From an uncultured Clostridia bacterium (GTDB lineage Bacteria > Bacillota > Clostridia > Christensenellales > Borkfalkiaceae), in assembly GCA_937920115.1 (NCBI GenBank), contig CALGVF010000256.1, forward strand, positions 1 to 9,939: 9,939 nt of DNA, given 5' to 3'. Positions 1-5,538 of this stretch are shown here, piece by piece. Made by a program: the position numbers and the translations under genes. The notes under the pieces are model-generated. The model ran no database searches. It saw only the letters and a program-made list of their open reading frames with translations, and was not told the origin of the DNA. The number at the start of each line of letters is the position of its first letter. The stretch's first letter is position 1.

Positions 1-984
1 GAGCAGAACTCCACGTTCAGAGACAGATACCTTGAAATTCCTTACGACTTGTCTAAGGTTCTTTTCATAACGACTGCCAACTCGCTCGATACCATTCCGT
101 CGCCTCTTCTTGACAGAATGGAAGTAATCGAACTCAGCGGATATACGAGAAACGAAAAAGCGGAGATCGCGAAGAGGTATCTCGTACCTAAGGAAATAGA
201 GAAAAACGGACTCGATTCCAAGAAGATTGAATTTACGGAAAGCGGCGTTTATCGACTTATAGACGGGTTTACGAGAGAAGCGGGCGTCCGAAATCTCGAA
301 AGAGAGATAGGCGGCGTGTGTAGGAAAGCGGCGACCGCATTTGCTGAGGGGAAGAGAAAAAGGAAGTACGTTATAGACGCCGACGAGGTCGGAGTACTTC
401 TCGGGGCGGACAGATTTTCTTATACCGACGAACTCAGAAGCGACGAGGTCGGTTGTTCTACGGGGCTTGCATGGACGCAGGTCGGCGGTACTACGCTTCC
501 CGTGGAAGTCGCTTTATATAAGGGTAAAGGCAATCTCGTTCTTACGGGTAAACTCGGCGACGTTATGCAGGAGTCTGCGAAAATCGCTTTGACTTACGTT
601 AAAATGCACTCGGCTGAGTTGGGTATTGACGAGAAAGAATTTGAGAATAACGACGTCCATATTCACGTTCCCGAGGGGGCGACCCCGAAAGACGGACCGA
701 GCGCGGGCGTAACTCTCACGACGGCGATCGCTTCGGCGTTTACGGGCAGAAAGGTCAGAGGCGATATCGCCATGACGGGCGAAGTTACTTTAAGAGGAAA
801 AGTCCTGCCGATAGGCGGCTTGAAAGAGAAGTCGCTCGCGGCTTACAGATTAGGAATCAGAAACGTTATTATCCCCGATAAGAACGTAAAAGATTTGGAA
901 GAAATCCCGTCCAACATAAGAAAGGAGATGAAGTTCGTTCCCGTAAGCGATTTAAGGGAAGTTCTTTCTACGGCATTGAGATGA
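1..984 (+). CDS. lon: Lon ATP-dependent protease, C-terminal part (5' end outside window)
   Basis: Lon is a cytoplasmic AAA+ serine protease that unfolds and degrades damaged and regulatory proteins. Reading frame 1 is open from the first base, so this is the last 327 residues of a protein that is usually near 780. Visible are the end of the ATPase module (sensor-1 FITTANS, arginine finger in LLDRMEVIELSGYT), the alpha subdomain with the sensor-2 region (GVRNLEREIG), and the whole peptidase domain. The catalytic serine lies in PKDGPSAG (codon 700-702) and the catalytic lysine in IGGLKEK (codon 823-825), so the Ser-Lys dyad is intact. A TTG at 49 is only an internal leucine: the upstream residues EQNSTFRDRYLEIPYDL also match Lon. 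The stop overlaps the next gene by 4 bases (ATGA), which suggests one operon and translational coupling. The lon-ysxC order is familiar from Bacillota such as Bacillus. Confidence 0.97.
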   Translation, partial: EQNSTFRDRYLEIPYDLSKVLFITTANSLDTIPSPLLDRMEVIELSGYTRNEKAEIAKRYLVPKEIEKNGLDSKKIEFTESGVYRLIDGFTREAGVRNLEREIGGVCRKAATAFAEGKRKRKYVIDADEVGVLLGADRFSYTDELRSDEVGCSTGLAWTQVGGTTLPVEVALYKGKGNLVLTGKLGDVMQESAKIALTYVKMHSAELGIDEKEFENNDVHIHVPEGATPKDGPSAGVTLTTAIASAFTGRKVRGDIAMTGEVTLRGKVLPIGGLKEKSLAAYRLGIRNVIIPDKNVKDLEEIPSNIRKEMKFVPVSDLREVLSTALR

Positions 985-1586
985 TAATCAAGAACGCAAC
1001 TTTTATTATATCGGCGGCTTCTCCGTCTCAGTTTGTTAAAAGCGAAAAGCCGATAATCGCCGTTGCGGGCAAGTCGAACGTGGGTAAAAGCACGTTTATA
1101 AATATGCTTGCAAATCAGAAGAAACTCGCAAAAACTTCCGATACGCCCGGCAGAACTCGGCTCATAAACTATTTCGACTTCGGCGAATTTATCTTAGCCG
1201 ACCTCCCCGGGTACGGGTACGCGAAAGTGTCCAAAACCGAAAAGGAGAGGTGGGGCAAGGTAATGGAAGAATTTTTTGCCGACAAGTCCAACGCCGATTA
1301 CGTTTTCTCGCTCGTCGATATAAGACACGACCCGACCGCGGACGACGTCACTATGGTAAACTTTTTACATTCCTCGGCGTTTTCGTTCAGTTTTATCGCG
1401 ACGAAAGCGGATAAACTTTCGAGAATGAATGTAAAAAAGAACGTCGCGAGCATCGCGAGATTTTTCGCCGTGACCGAAAAAAACGTTATTGCCGTGTCGT
1501 CGGAAACTAGGCAGGGTAAAGACGAAGTGCTTGCAAAACTCGACGAAATAGTAAAAAATGTGAACGAGTACGGAAAAAATAAATAA
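981..1586 (+). CDS. ysxC: Ribosome biogenesis GTPase YsxC/EngB (YihA family)
   Basis: A 201-residue GTPase of the TrmE-Era-EngA-YihA-Septin class. In Bacillus it is essential and takes part in late assembly of the 50S ribosomal subunit. All G motifs are visible: G1 GKSNVGKS (residues 30-37), switch I with the family's TSDTPGRT (52-59), G3 DLPG (74-77) followed by the typical GYGYAKV, G4 TKAD (141-144) and G5 SSE (173-175). Length is normal for the family. The ATG overlaps the lon stop codon and no good Shine-Dalgarno sits at the usual distance (AAGGGA at 954-959 is too far), so translation probably depends on coupling to lon. No other start fits, because residues directly after the ATG already align with family N-termini. 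Also named engB or yihA. Confidence 0.96.
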   Translation: MIIKNATFIISAASPSQFVKSEKPIIAVAGKSNVGKSTFINMLANQKKLAKTSDTPGRTRLINYFDFGEFILADLPGYGYAKVSKTEKERWGKVMEEFFADKSNADYVFSLVDIRHDPTADDVTMVNFLHSSAFSFSFIATKADKLSRMNVKKNVASIARFFAVTEKNVIAVSSETRQGKDEVLAKLDEIVKNVNEYGKNK

Positions 1587-1603
1587 AAACATATTAAAAA
1601 CGC

Positions 1604-1632
1604 TTGCGTTTTGAAACGTTTTGTTGTAGAAT
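1604..1632 (+). promoter_or_regulatory. Probable sigma-A type promoter of the lysine operon
   Basis: A -35 like TTGCGT (1604-1609) and a -10 TAGAAT (1627-1632) are separated by 17 bases. Transcription would begin near 1639, just before the first helix of the lysine riboswitch at 1654. The -10 is good (5 of 6 to consensus) and the -35 is weak (3 of 6). The position relative to the riboswitch is the main support. Confidence 0.45.
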
Positions 1633-1647
1633 GAAGAAAAATTGAAT

Positions 1648-1828
1648 AAAAGAGATAGAGGCGCGGGGCTTAAAAGTACGACGATTTAACCGCTCAAAAG
1701 GGAATCGCCCGAAAGGAAGACCCGCCGAAATCATTACGTTTTTTGAGAAGCGTAATAGGTTGGGCGTCGACAGAATATGTCGCCGACTGTCGCATAAAGT
1801 CTTAGACTTAGCGGAGCGCTATCGTGAT
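1648..1828 (+). ncRNA. Lysine riboswitch aptamer (L-box)
   Basis: The segment carries the conserved blocks of the lysine riboswitch in the correct order: GATAGAGGCGCGG at the 5' end (1654-1666), GCCGAAA (1724-1730), GTTGGG (1759-1764), ACTGTC (1786-1791) and GGAGCGCTATC (1813-1823). Base pairing agrees: P1 GATAG (1654-1658) with CTATC (1819-1823), P3 ATTACG (1733-1738) with CGTAAT (1751-1756), P4 CGACA (1768-1772) with TGTCG (1778-1782), and P5 AAGTC (1797-1801) with GACTT (1805-1809). These aptamers bind free L-lysine. Here it lies in the leader of an amino acid ABC importer operon and is followed by a terminator, so high lysine should stop transcription of the importer. The call rests on recalled consensus and hand folding, not a covariance-model search. 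Confidence 0.93.
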
Positions 1829-1857
1829 ATTAAAGAACGTCGTTCTCACAGTATTGC
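1816..1857 (+). promoter_or_regulatory. Putative antiterminator of the lysine riboswitch
   Basis: Bases 1816-1827 can pair with 1846-1857: eight Watson-Crick pairs, two G-U pairs and two mismatches over twelve positions. A small hairpin GAAC/GTTC (1835-1838 with 1842-1845) fits inside the loop. This structure uses the 3' strand of P1 (1819-1823) and the left arm of the terminator, so it excludes both. That is the expected geometry of a switch that reads through when lysine is low. Folding was done by eye; no energies were computed. Confidence 0.6.
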
Positions 1858-1884
1858 ATTGTCGCTTTGCTGTGAGATTTTTTT
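1844..1884 (+). terminator. Intrinsic terminator of the lysine riboswitch
   Basis: TCTCACAG (1844-1851) pairs perfectly with CTGTGAGA (1870-1877) and is followed by seven T (1878-1884). It sits between the aptamer and the importer start codon, so it is a conditional attenuator and not an end-of-operon terminator. Lysine binding stabilises P1, frees the left arm and lets this hairpin form. Confidence 0.88.
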
Positions 1885-1921
1885 ATTACAATTTTAGAAT
1901 CTGTTAGGCAAGGAGAAGCAA

Positions 1922-3556
1922 ATGAAGAAAAAAATAGGTTTTATTTTACTTGCGGTAATGCTCGTACTGCTTTCCGTTTCCTGCATATCCTGTTCGGATA
2001 AAGACGACGGAATACTGAAAGTCGGTATGGAGTGCGGTTATCAGCCGTATAATTGGACTCAGCAGGACGATACCGACGGTGCCGTTCCGATATACGGAAA
2101 AGACGGTTTATACGCTAACGGTTACGACGTTAAAATCGCGAAAAAAATTGCCGAATCGCTTGGCATGGAACTCGAAATTCACGCATATAAGTGGGATTCT
2201 CTGATACCGTCCGTAAGGTCGGGGTCTCTCGATCTGATTATCGCGGGTATGAGTCCAACCGCCGAACGTAAGAAGAAAATTGCCTTTTCGGACGCGTATT
2301 ACGAGTCTAATCTTGTAGTCGTGGTAAGAAGAGACGGCGAATATGCGAATGCAACAAAACTGTCGGATTTGTCGGGTGCAAAAATCGTCGCTCAGGCGGG
2401 AACGTTCCACGACGAAGTAGTGGATCAGATACCGAACGTAAAGCATCAGACGGCTCTCGAAGACTTCCCGACGATGATTACCGCGTTAAACTCTAAGACA
2501 ATCGACGGTTACATAGCGGAAGAACCGGGGGCGAAAGCCGACTGCAACGCAAACCCGAATTTTGTCTTTTTGCCATTTACGAATAACGGTGCGGACGAAA
2601 CGGGTTTTGAAGTTGAGGATATGTCGAACGTTACGCTTGCCGTCGGGCTTAAAAAACGTTCCAAACTTTTATCCAAGGTCAACGTGGCGTTAAAGAATAT
2701 TTCCGATGACGAAAGGGACTCCCTGATGCTCGATTCTATACTTTCCGCCAAAAATCTCGCAATCGAGGTGGACGAGGAGAAAACATTTTTCGAGTCTGTC
2801 GGGTATATTCTGAAAACTTACGGAACGCAACTTCTTTACGGCGTGGGCAATACATTGCTTATCGCCCTCGTATCTACCGTCGCGGGACTTTTTATCGGTA
2901 TAATCGTCGGAATTATCAAAACTATTCCGTTGTCGAGGAAAAAATGGCTCGTGGTCATACAGCGAATAGTAAATTTTCTTTTATCGTGCTATATCGAGAT
3001 ATTCAGAAGTACGCCCATGATGGTTCAGGCGATGGTGATTTATTGGGGTTACGCCTTTTTGAGCGGGGGAACGACTTTGCCGTTGTTGCCGTCGGCTCTC
3101 ATAATCGTATCGATAAATACGGGAGCGTATATTTCAGAAATCGTGAGGGGCGGCATAATCTCGGTAGACAAAGGACAATATGAAGCGGCTGAGTCGATAG
3201 GTATGACGCACTTTCAGATAATGACTCACGTCGTTATGCCGCAGGTCGTAAGGAATATTCTTCCCGCCGTTTCGAACGAATTTGTTATCAACATAAAAGA
3301 TACTTCGGTGTTGAACGTAATCGGCGTTGCGGAACTCTTCTATCAGGCGACCGTGGCTTCCAAAGCGACCTACGCTATATTTGAAACTTACGCGATTATC
3401 TGCGTGATTTATTTCGTAATGACGTTCACGATAACGAGACTTTTACGGCTCGTTGAAAGACTGCTTGACGGAAACAAAAATTACACTATATGCGGTTCGC
3501 AAAGCGATTCGGCTTCCATGATAAAAGTTAAAACGGAGGACGTTCCAAATGACTGA
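1922..3556 (+). CDS. Lysine ABC importer: substrate-binding lipoprotein fused to permease
   Basis: This 544-residue protein joins two parts of a polar amino acid ABC importer in one chain. Residues 1-21 are a lipoprotein signal peptide (KKK, hydrophobic core, LSVSC with Cys21 as likely lipid anchor). Residues about 32-280 are a family 3 solute-binding domain (start LKVGMECGYQPYNW; the motif SPTAERKKKIAFS holds Arg116, which in this family grips the amino acid carboxylate). Residues about 295-525 are the His/Glu/Gln/Arg-type permease domain with several membrane helices and the EAA loop (GQYEAAESIGM to about residue 448) that docks the ATPase. GlnPQ-type transporters have the same fusion, which gives two binding domains per permease dimer. 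AAGGAG (1910-1915) lies 6 bases before the ATG. The stop overlaps the ATPase gene by 8 bases. Homology alone would not fix the substrate; the lysine riboswitch upstream makes lysine the best inference. Confidence 0.93.
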   Translation: MKKKIGFILLAVMLVLLSVSCISCSDKDDGILKVGMECGYQPYNWTQQDDTDGAVPIYGKDGLYANGYDVKIAKKIAESLGMELEIHAYKWDSLIPSVRSGSLDLIIAGMSPTAERKKKIAFSDAYYESNLVVVVRRDGEYANATKLSDLSGAKIVAQAGTFHDEVVDQIPNVKHQTALEDFPTMITALNSKTIDGYIAEEPGAKADCNANPNFVFLPFTNNGADETGFEVEDMSNVTLAVGLKKRSKLLSKVNVALKNISDDERDSLMLDSILSAKNLAIEVDEEKTFFESVGYILKTYGTQLLYGVGNTLLIALVSTVAGLFIGIIVGIIKTIPLSRKKWLVVIQRIVNFLLSCYIEIFRSTPMMVQAMVIYWGYAFLSGGTTLPLLPSALIIVSINTGAYISEIVRGGIISVDKGQYEAAESIGMTHFQIMTHVVMPQVVRNILPAVSNEFVINIKDTSVLNVIGVAELFYQATVASKATYAIFETYAIICVIYFVMTFTITRLLRLVERLLDGNKNYTICGSQSDSASMIKVKTEDVPND

Positions 3557-4295
3557 TAACGTAATAGAGATTAAAAATTTAAAAAAGTCTTTCGGTAAAC
3601 ACGAGGTTTTAAAGGGCGTCGATTTCGCCGTTAAAAAAGGCGAAGTCGTGTCGGTAATAGGGGCTTCGGGTTCGGGTAAAAGCACGATGCTTCGTTGTAT
3701 AAATTTGCTCGAAATGCCGACGAGCGGAGAAATATATTATCGCGGCGAGGATATACTCGACAAAAATTTCAACGTTCCGTCTTACCGCGTAAAAGTCGGT
3801 ATGGTATTCCAACAGTTTAACCTGTTCAACAATATGAACGTACTCGATAATTGCGTTATAGGGCAGGTAAAGGTGCTTAAACGGTCGAAAGAAGCGGCAA
3901 TCGAAAAAGCGAGGTATTTTCTCAATAAGGTCGGTATGGGACAATACGAAAAGGCTCGCCCGTCGCAACTTTCGGGCGGTCAGAAGCAAAGGGTCGCTAT
4001 CGCGAGAGCCCTTTCTATGGAAGCGGAGGTTCTCCTTTTCGACGAACCGACTTCGGCTCTCGACCCCGAAATGGTGGGCGAAGTTCTGCTCGTAATGAAA
4101 GACCTTGCGAAAACGGGACTTACTATGATTGTCGTTACGCATGAAATGAGTTTCGCGAGAGACGTTTCGACGAGAGTTGTGTTTATGGATAACGGCGTAA
4201 TAGCGGAAGACAATACCCCCGAAGTGATTTTCGACAAGCCCGAAAACCCGAGAACGAAAGAGTTTTTGTTCAGAGTATTGAATAAAGATGTTTAA
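3549..4295 (+). CDS. Lysine (polar amino acid) ABC importer, ATP-binding protein
   Basis: This 248-residue ATPase powers uptake by the fused binding-protein/permease encoded just upstream. Complete motifs: Walker A GASGSGKST (38-46), Q-loop FQQFN (87-91), signature LSGGQKQR (141-148), Walker B LLFDEP (162-167) with catalytic Glu166, D-loop SALD and switch His198 (VVTHE). It is most like GlnQ/HisP-type proteins and of normal length. A GGAGG (3535-3539) lies 9 bases before the ATG, inside the end of the upstream gene, and the two genes overlap by 8 bases, so production is coupled. With a single ATPase gene the working ATPase is expected to be a homodimer. It shares the riboswitch control and ends before a terminator. 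Confidence 0.95.
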   Translation: MTDNVIEIKNLKKSFGKHEVLKGVDFAVKKGEVVSVIGASGSGKSTMLRCINLLEMPTSGEIYYRGEDILDKNFNVPSYRVKVGMVFQQFNLFNNMNVLDNCVIGQVKVLKRSKEAAIEKARYFLNKVGMGQYEKARPSQLSGGQKQRVAIARALSMEAEVLLFDEPTSALDPEMVGEVLLVMKDLAKTGLTMIVVTHEMSFARDVSTRVVFMDNGVIAEDNTPEVIFDKPENPRTKEFLFRVLNKDV

Positions 4296-4301
4296 AAGAC
4301 G

Positions 4302-4331
4302 AGAGAGTTGCCGTAAAAAGCAACTCTTTTT
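4302..4331 (+). terminator. Intrinsic terminator of the lysine importer operon
   Basis: AGAGTTGC (4304-4311) pairs with GCAACTCT (4320-4327) around an 8-base loop, followed by a T-rich run (4328-4331, then ATTATTTTA). It starts 8 bases after the ATPase stop codon and separates the lysine operon from the next transcription unit. Confidence 0.88.
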
Positions 4332-4341
4332 ATTATTTTAC

Positions 4342-4370
4342 TTGTAATTAACGGCAAAATGTGCTATTAT
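4342..4370 (+). promoter_or_regulatory. Extended -10 promoter of the kinase/peptidase/exporter operon
   Basis: The -35 TTGTAA (4342-4347) and -10 TATTAT (4365-4370) are 17 bases apart, and TGC (4362-4364) before the -10 forms an extended -10. The usual start point, 7 bases past the end of the -10, is 4377, which is the A of the next gene's ATG. The transcript would then have no leader. The transketolase promoter in this window uses the same -35 and spacing. Confidence 0.75.
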
Positions 4371-4376
4371 TAAGGT

Positions 4377-5078
4377 ATGATTTACAGAATAGCCGATCTG
4401 AACGTAAAAATTAACAACAGATTCCCCTTTACGGATAAATTTTGCAAAAATTACTTAGCGGAGGACGAAGAGCGTTTCGATATCGAAGTATCGGTTTCCA
4501 ACGAGGAGTTGGCTGCCGAAAAGAAGCAGTCGCCAGACTTTTCCGACGGGTATATCGAAAACATTTGCATATATCGCAATATATGCAATCGTATGCCTAT
4601 GTTCAATCGCTTTCTTATGCACTGTGCGGTTGTCGAGTACGACGGCAAATGTTACGCCTTTTTAGGCAGAAGCGGAACGGGAAAATCCACGCATACTTCT
4701 TTGTGGCTTAAAAATTTGCCCGAAGCGAAGATTTTAAACGGCGATAAACCCATTTTAGCGTACGACGGCGGTTCGTTCATAGTCTACGGCACGCCGTGGC
4801 AGGGCAAAGAAAGGCTCGGCTATAACGGGAAATGCAAACTTTACGGTCTTTGCTTTCTCGAACAGGCTAAAAAGAACGAAATAACGAAATTGACGGTCGG
4901 CGAAGCGGCTGACAGAATTTTTACGCAGATTTTGTTGCCCGACGACCCCGCGGCGGTAGCGAATACCTTGGAACTTTGCGATTCTCTTATAAAAACCGTT
5001 CCGTCGTATCTTCTTAAATGCGATATTTCGGACGAGGCGTTTCGGACTTCTTTCGACGCTATGAACAAGGGTGAATAG
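4377..5078 (+). CDS. HPr-kinase-like P-loop protein (PEPCK-like kinase fold)
   Basis: A 233-residue cytoplasmic protein with a Walker A GRSGTGKST (97-105) preceded by a beta strand (KCYAFL), then an acidic NGDKP (121-125) and YGTPWQGKE (137-145). This layout resembles the C-terminal catalytic domain of HPr kinase/phosphorylase, but the N-terminal domain of true HprK is absent and the protein differs from it in length and context. Related HprK-like proteins occur in peptide maturation cassettes; those in some lasso peptide clusters (paeninodin type) phosphorylate the precursor peptide. Whether this one phosphorylates a peptide, a protein or a small molecule cannot be told. It is the first gene of an operon with an S26-like peptidase and an ABC exporter. 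The ATG at 4377 is the only sensible start (no other Met before residue 73), but a ribosome binding site is nearly absent (AAGG one base before the ATG), fitting a leaderless mRNA. Confidence 0.8.
   Translation: MIYRIADLNVKINNRFPFTDKFCKNYLAEDEERFDIEVSVSNEELAAEKKQSPDFSDGYIENICIYRNICNRMPMFNRFLMHCAVVEYDGKCYAFLGRSGTGKSTHTSLWLKNLPEAKILNGDKPILAYDGGSFIVYGTPWQGKERLGYNGKCKLYGLCFLEQAKKNEITKLTVGEAADRIFTQILLPDDPAAVANTLELCDSLIKTVPSYLLKCDISDEAFRTSFDAMNKGE
4565..4588. repeat. Perfect 10-bp inverted repeat inside the HprK-like gene
   Basis: TTGCATATAT (4565-4574) and ATATATGCAA (4579-4588) are perfect inverted copies around the loop CGCA. It encodes part of ENICIYRNICN, so it may be a by-product of a short protein repeat. 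Its position, about 190 bases into a probably leaderless transcript, would also suit an RNA hairpin or a dyad for a DNA-binding protein. No function is claimed. Confidence 0.5.
5067..5074 (+). promoter_or_regulatory. Ribosome binding site deciding the start of the S26-like peptidase
   Basis: AAGGGTGA lies 8 bases before the ATG at 5083. The competing GTG at 5071 lies inside this site and has no Shine-Dalgarno of its own, so the ATG is preferred. Confidence 0.6.
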
Positions 5079-5082
5079 CGAT

Positions 5083-5538
5083 ATGGAACAGTTTTCGGAT
5101 AAACTCAATCTTAAAGAGTTGATGCAAACGGAAGGGCGATTCGTCGGAACTACGAGCGGCGTAAGTATGCTTCCAATGATAAAAAGCGGCAGAGACGTCG
5201 TAGTTATCGAGAAAAAGACCGAGAGATTAAAGCCGTGGGACGTGGCGTTGTACACAAGGGGCGACGCCTACGTTTTACACCGCGTAATATCGGTTACGGA
5301 CTTCGGTTACATAATAAGAGGGGATAACTGTTACTCGGACGAGAGGATAAAGGAAGAAAACGTAATAGGCGTTCTGACTTCCTATTTCAAGGGCGAAAAA
5401 CAGATTTTCCCCGACGATAAAAGATATTTAAAGTATGTAAAAAATCGCCTGCGTTTTTATAAACCGAGAAGATTTTTCGTTGTTTTGAAATGTAGAATAA
5501 AGGGCGTTCTGAAAAGAATAATAAAAGGGAAAAAGTAA
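5083..5538 (+). CDS. S24/S26-family (signal-peptidase-fold) serine peptidase, soluble type
   Basis: A 151-residue protein with the core of the S24/S26 peptidase fold. TTSGVSMLPMI holds the likely nucleophile Ser28 (compare SGSMxPTI of signal peptidases), YVLHRVI holds His66 where SipW/ER-type enzymes have their catalytic histidine, and IIRGDNCYSDERI holds Asp81. That points to a Ser-His-Asp set and not the Ser-Lys dyad of LepB. No hydrophobic anchor is present at either end. Instead the last 40 residues are very basic with interspersed hydrophobic residues (KNRLRFYKPRRFFVVLKCRIKG), which could lie on the inner membrane face. The gene begins 4 bases after the HprK-like gene and its stop overlaps the exporter ATG (TAATG). 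The context suggests trimming of a leader peptide before export, but no substrate is encoded nearby. A GTG start at 5071 would add 4 residues. Protease activity is inferred. Confidence 0.78.
   Translation: MEQFSDKLNLKELMQTEGRFVGTTSGVSMLPMIKSGRDVVVIEKKTERLKPWDVALYTRGDAYVLHRVISVTDFGYIIRGDNCYSDERIKEENVIGVLTSYFKGEKQIFPDDKRYLKYVKNRLRFYKPRRFFVVLKCRIKGVLKRIIKGKK

Noticed and set aside
49..51. TTG as a start codon for a short Lon-like protein
   Set aside because: The frame is open to base 1 and the residues before it also match Lon, so it is an internal leucine of a gene cut by the window edge.
1597..1612. Hairpin AAAACG-CTTG-CGTTTT just after ysxC as an intrinsic terminator
   Set aside because: Only two G-C pairs, and the T run is part of the stem with no tract after it. 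It also overlaps the candidate -35 of the lysine operon. At most a weak terminator.
5071..5073. GTG as start of the S26-like peptidase
   Set aside because: It lies within the likely ribosome binding site AAGGGTGA and has no site of its own; the ATG at 5083 is better placed.
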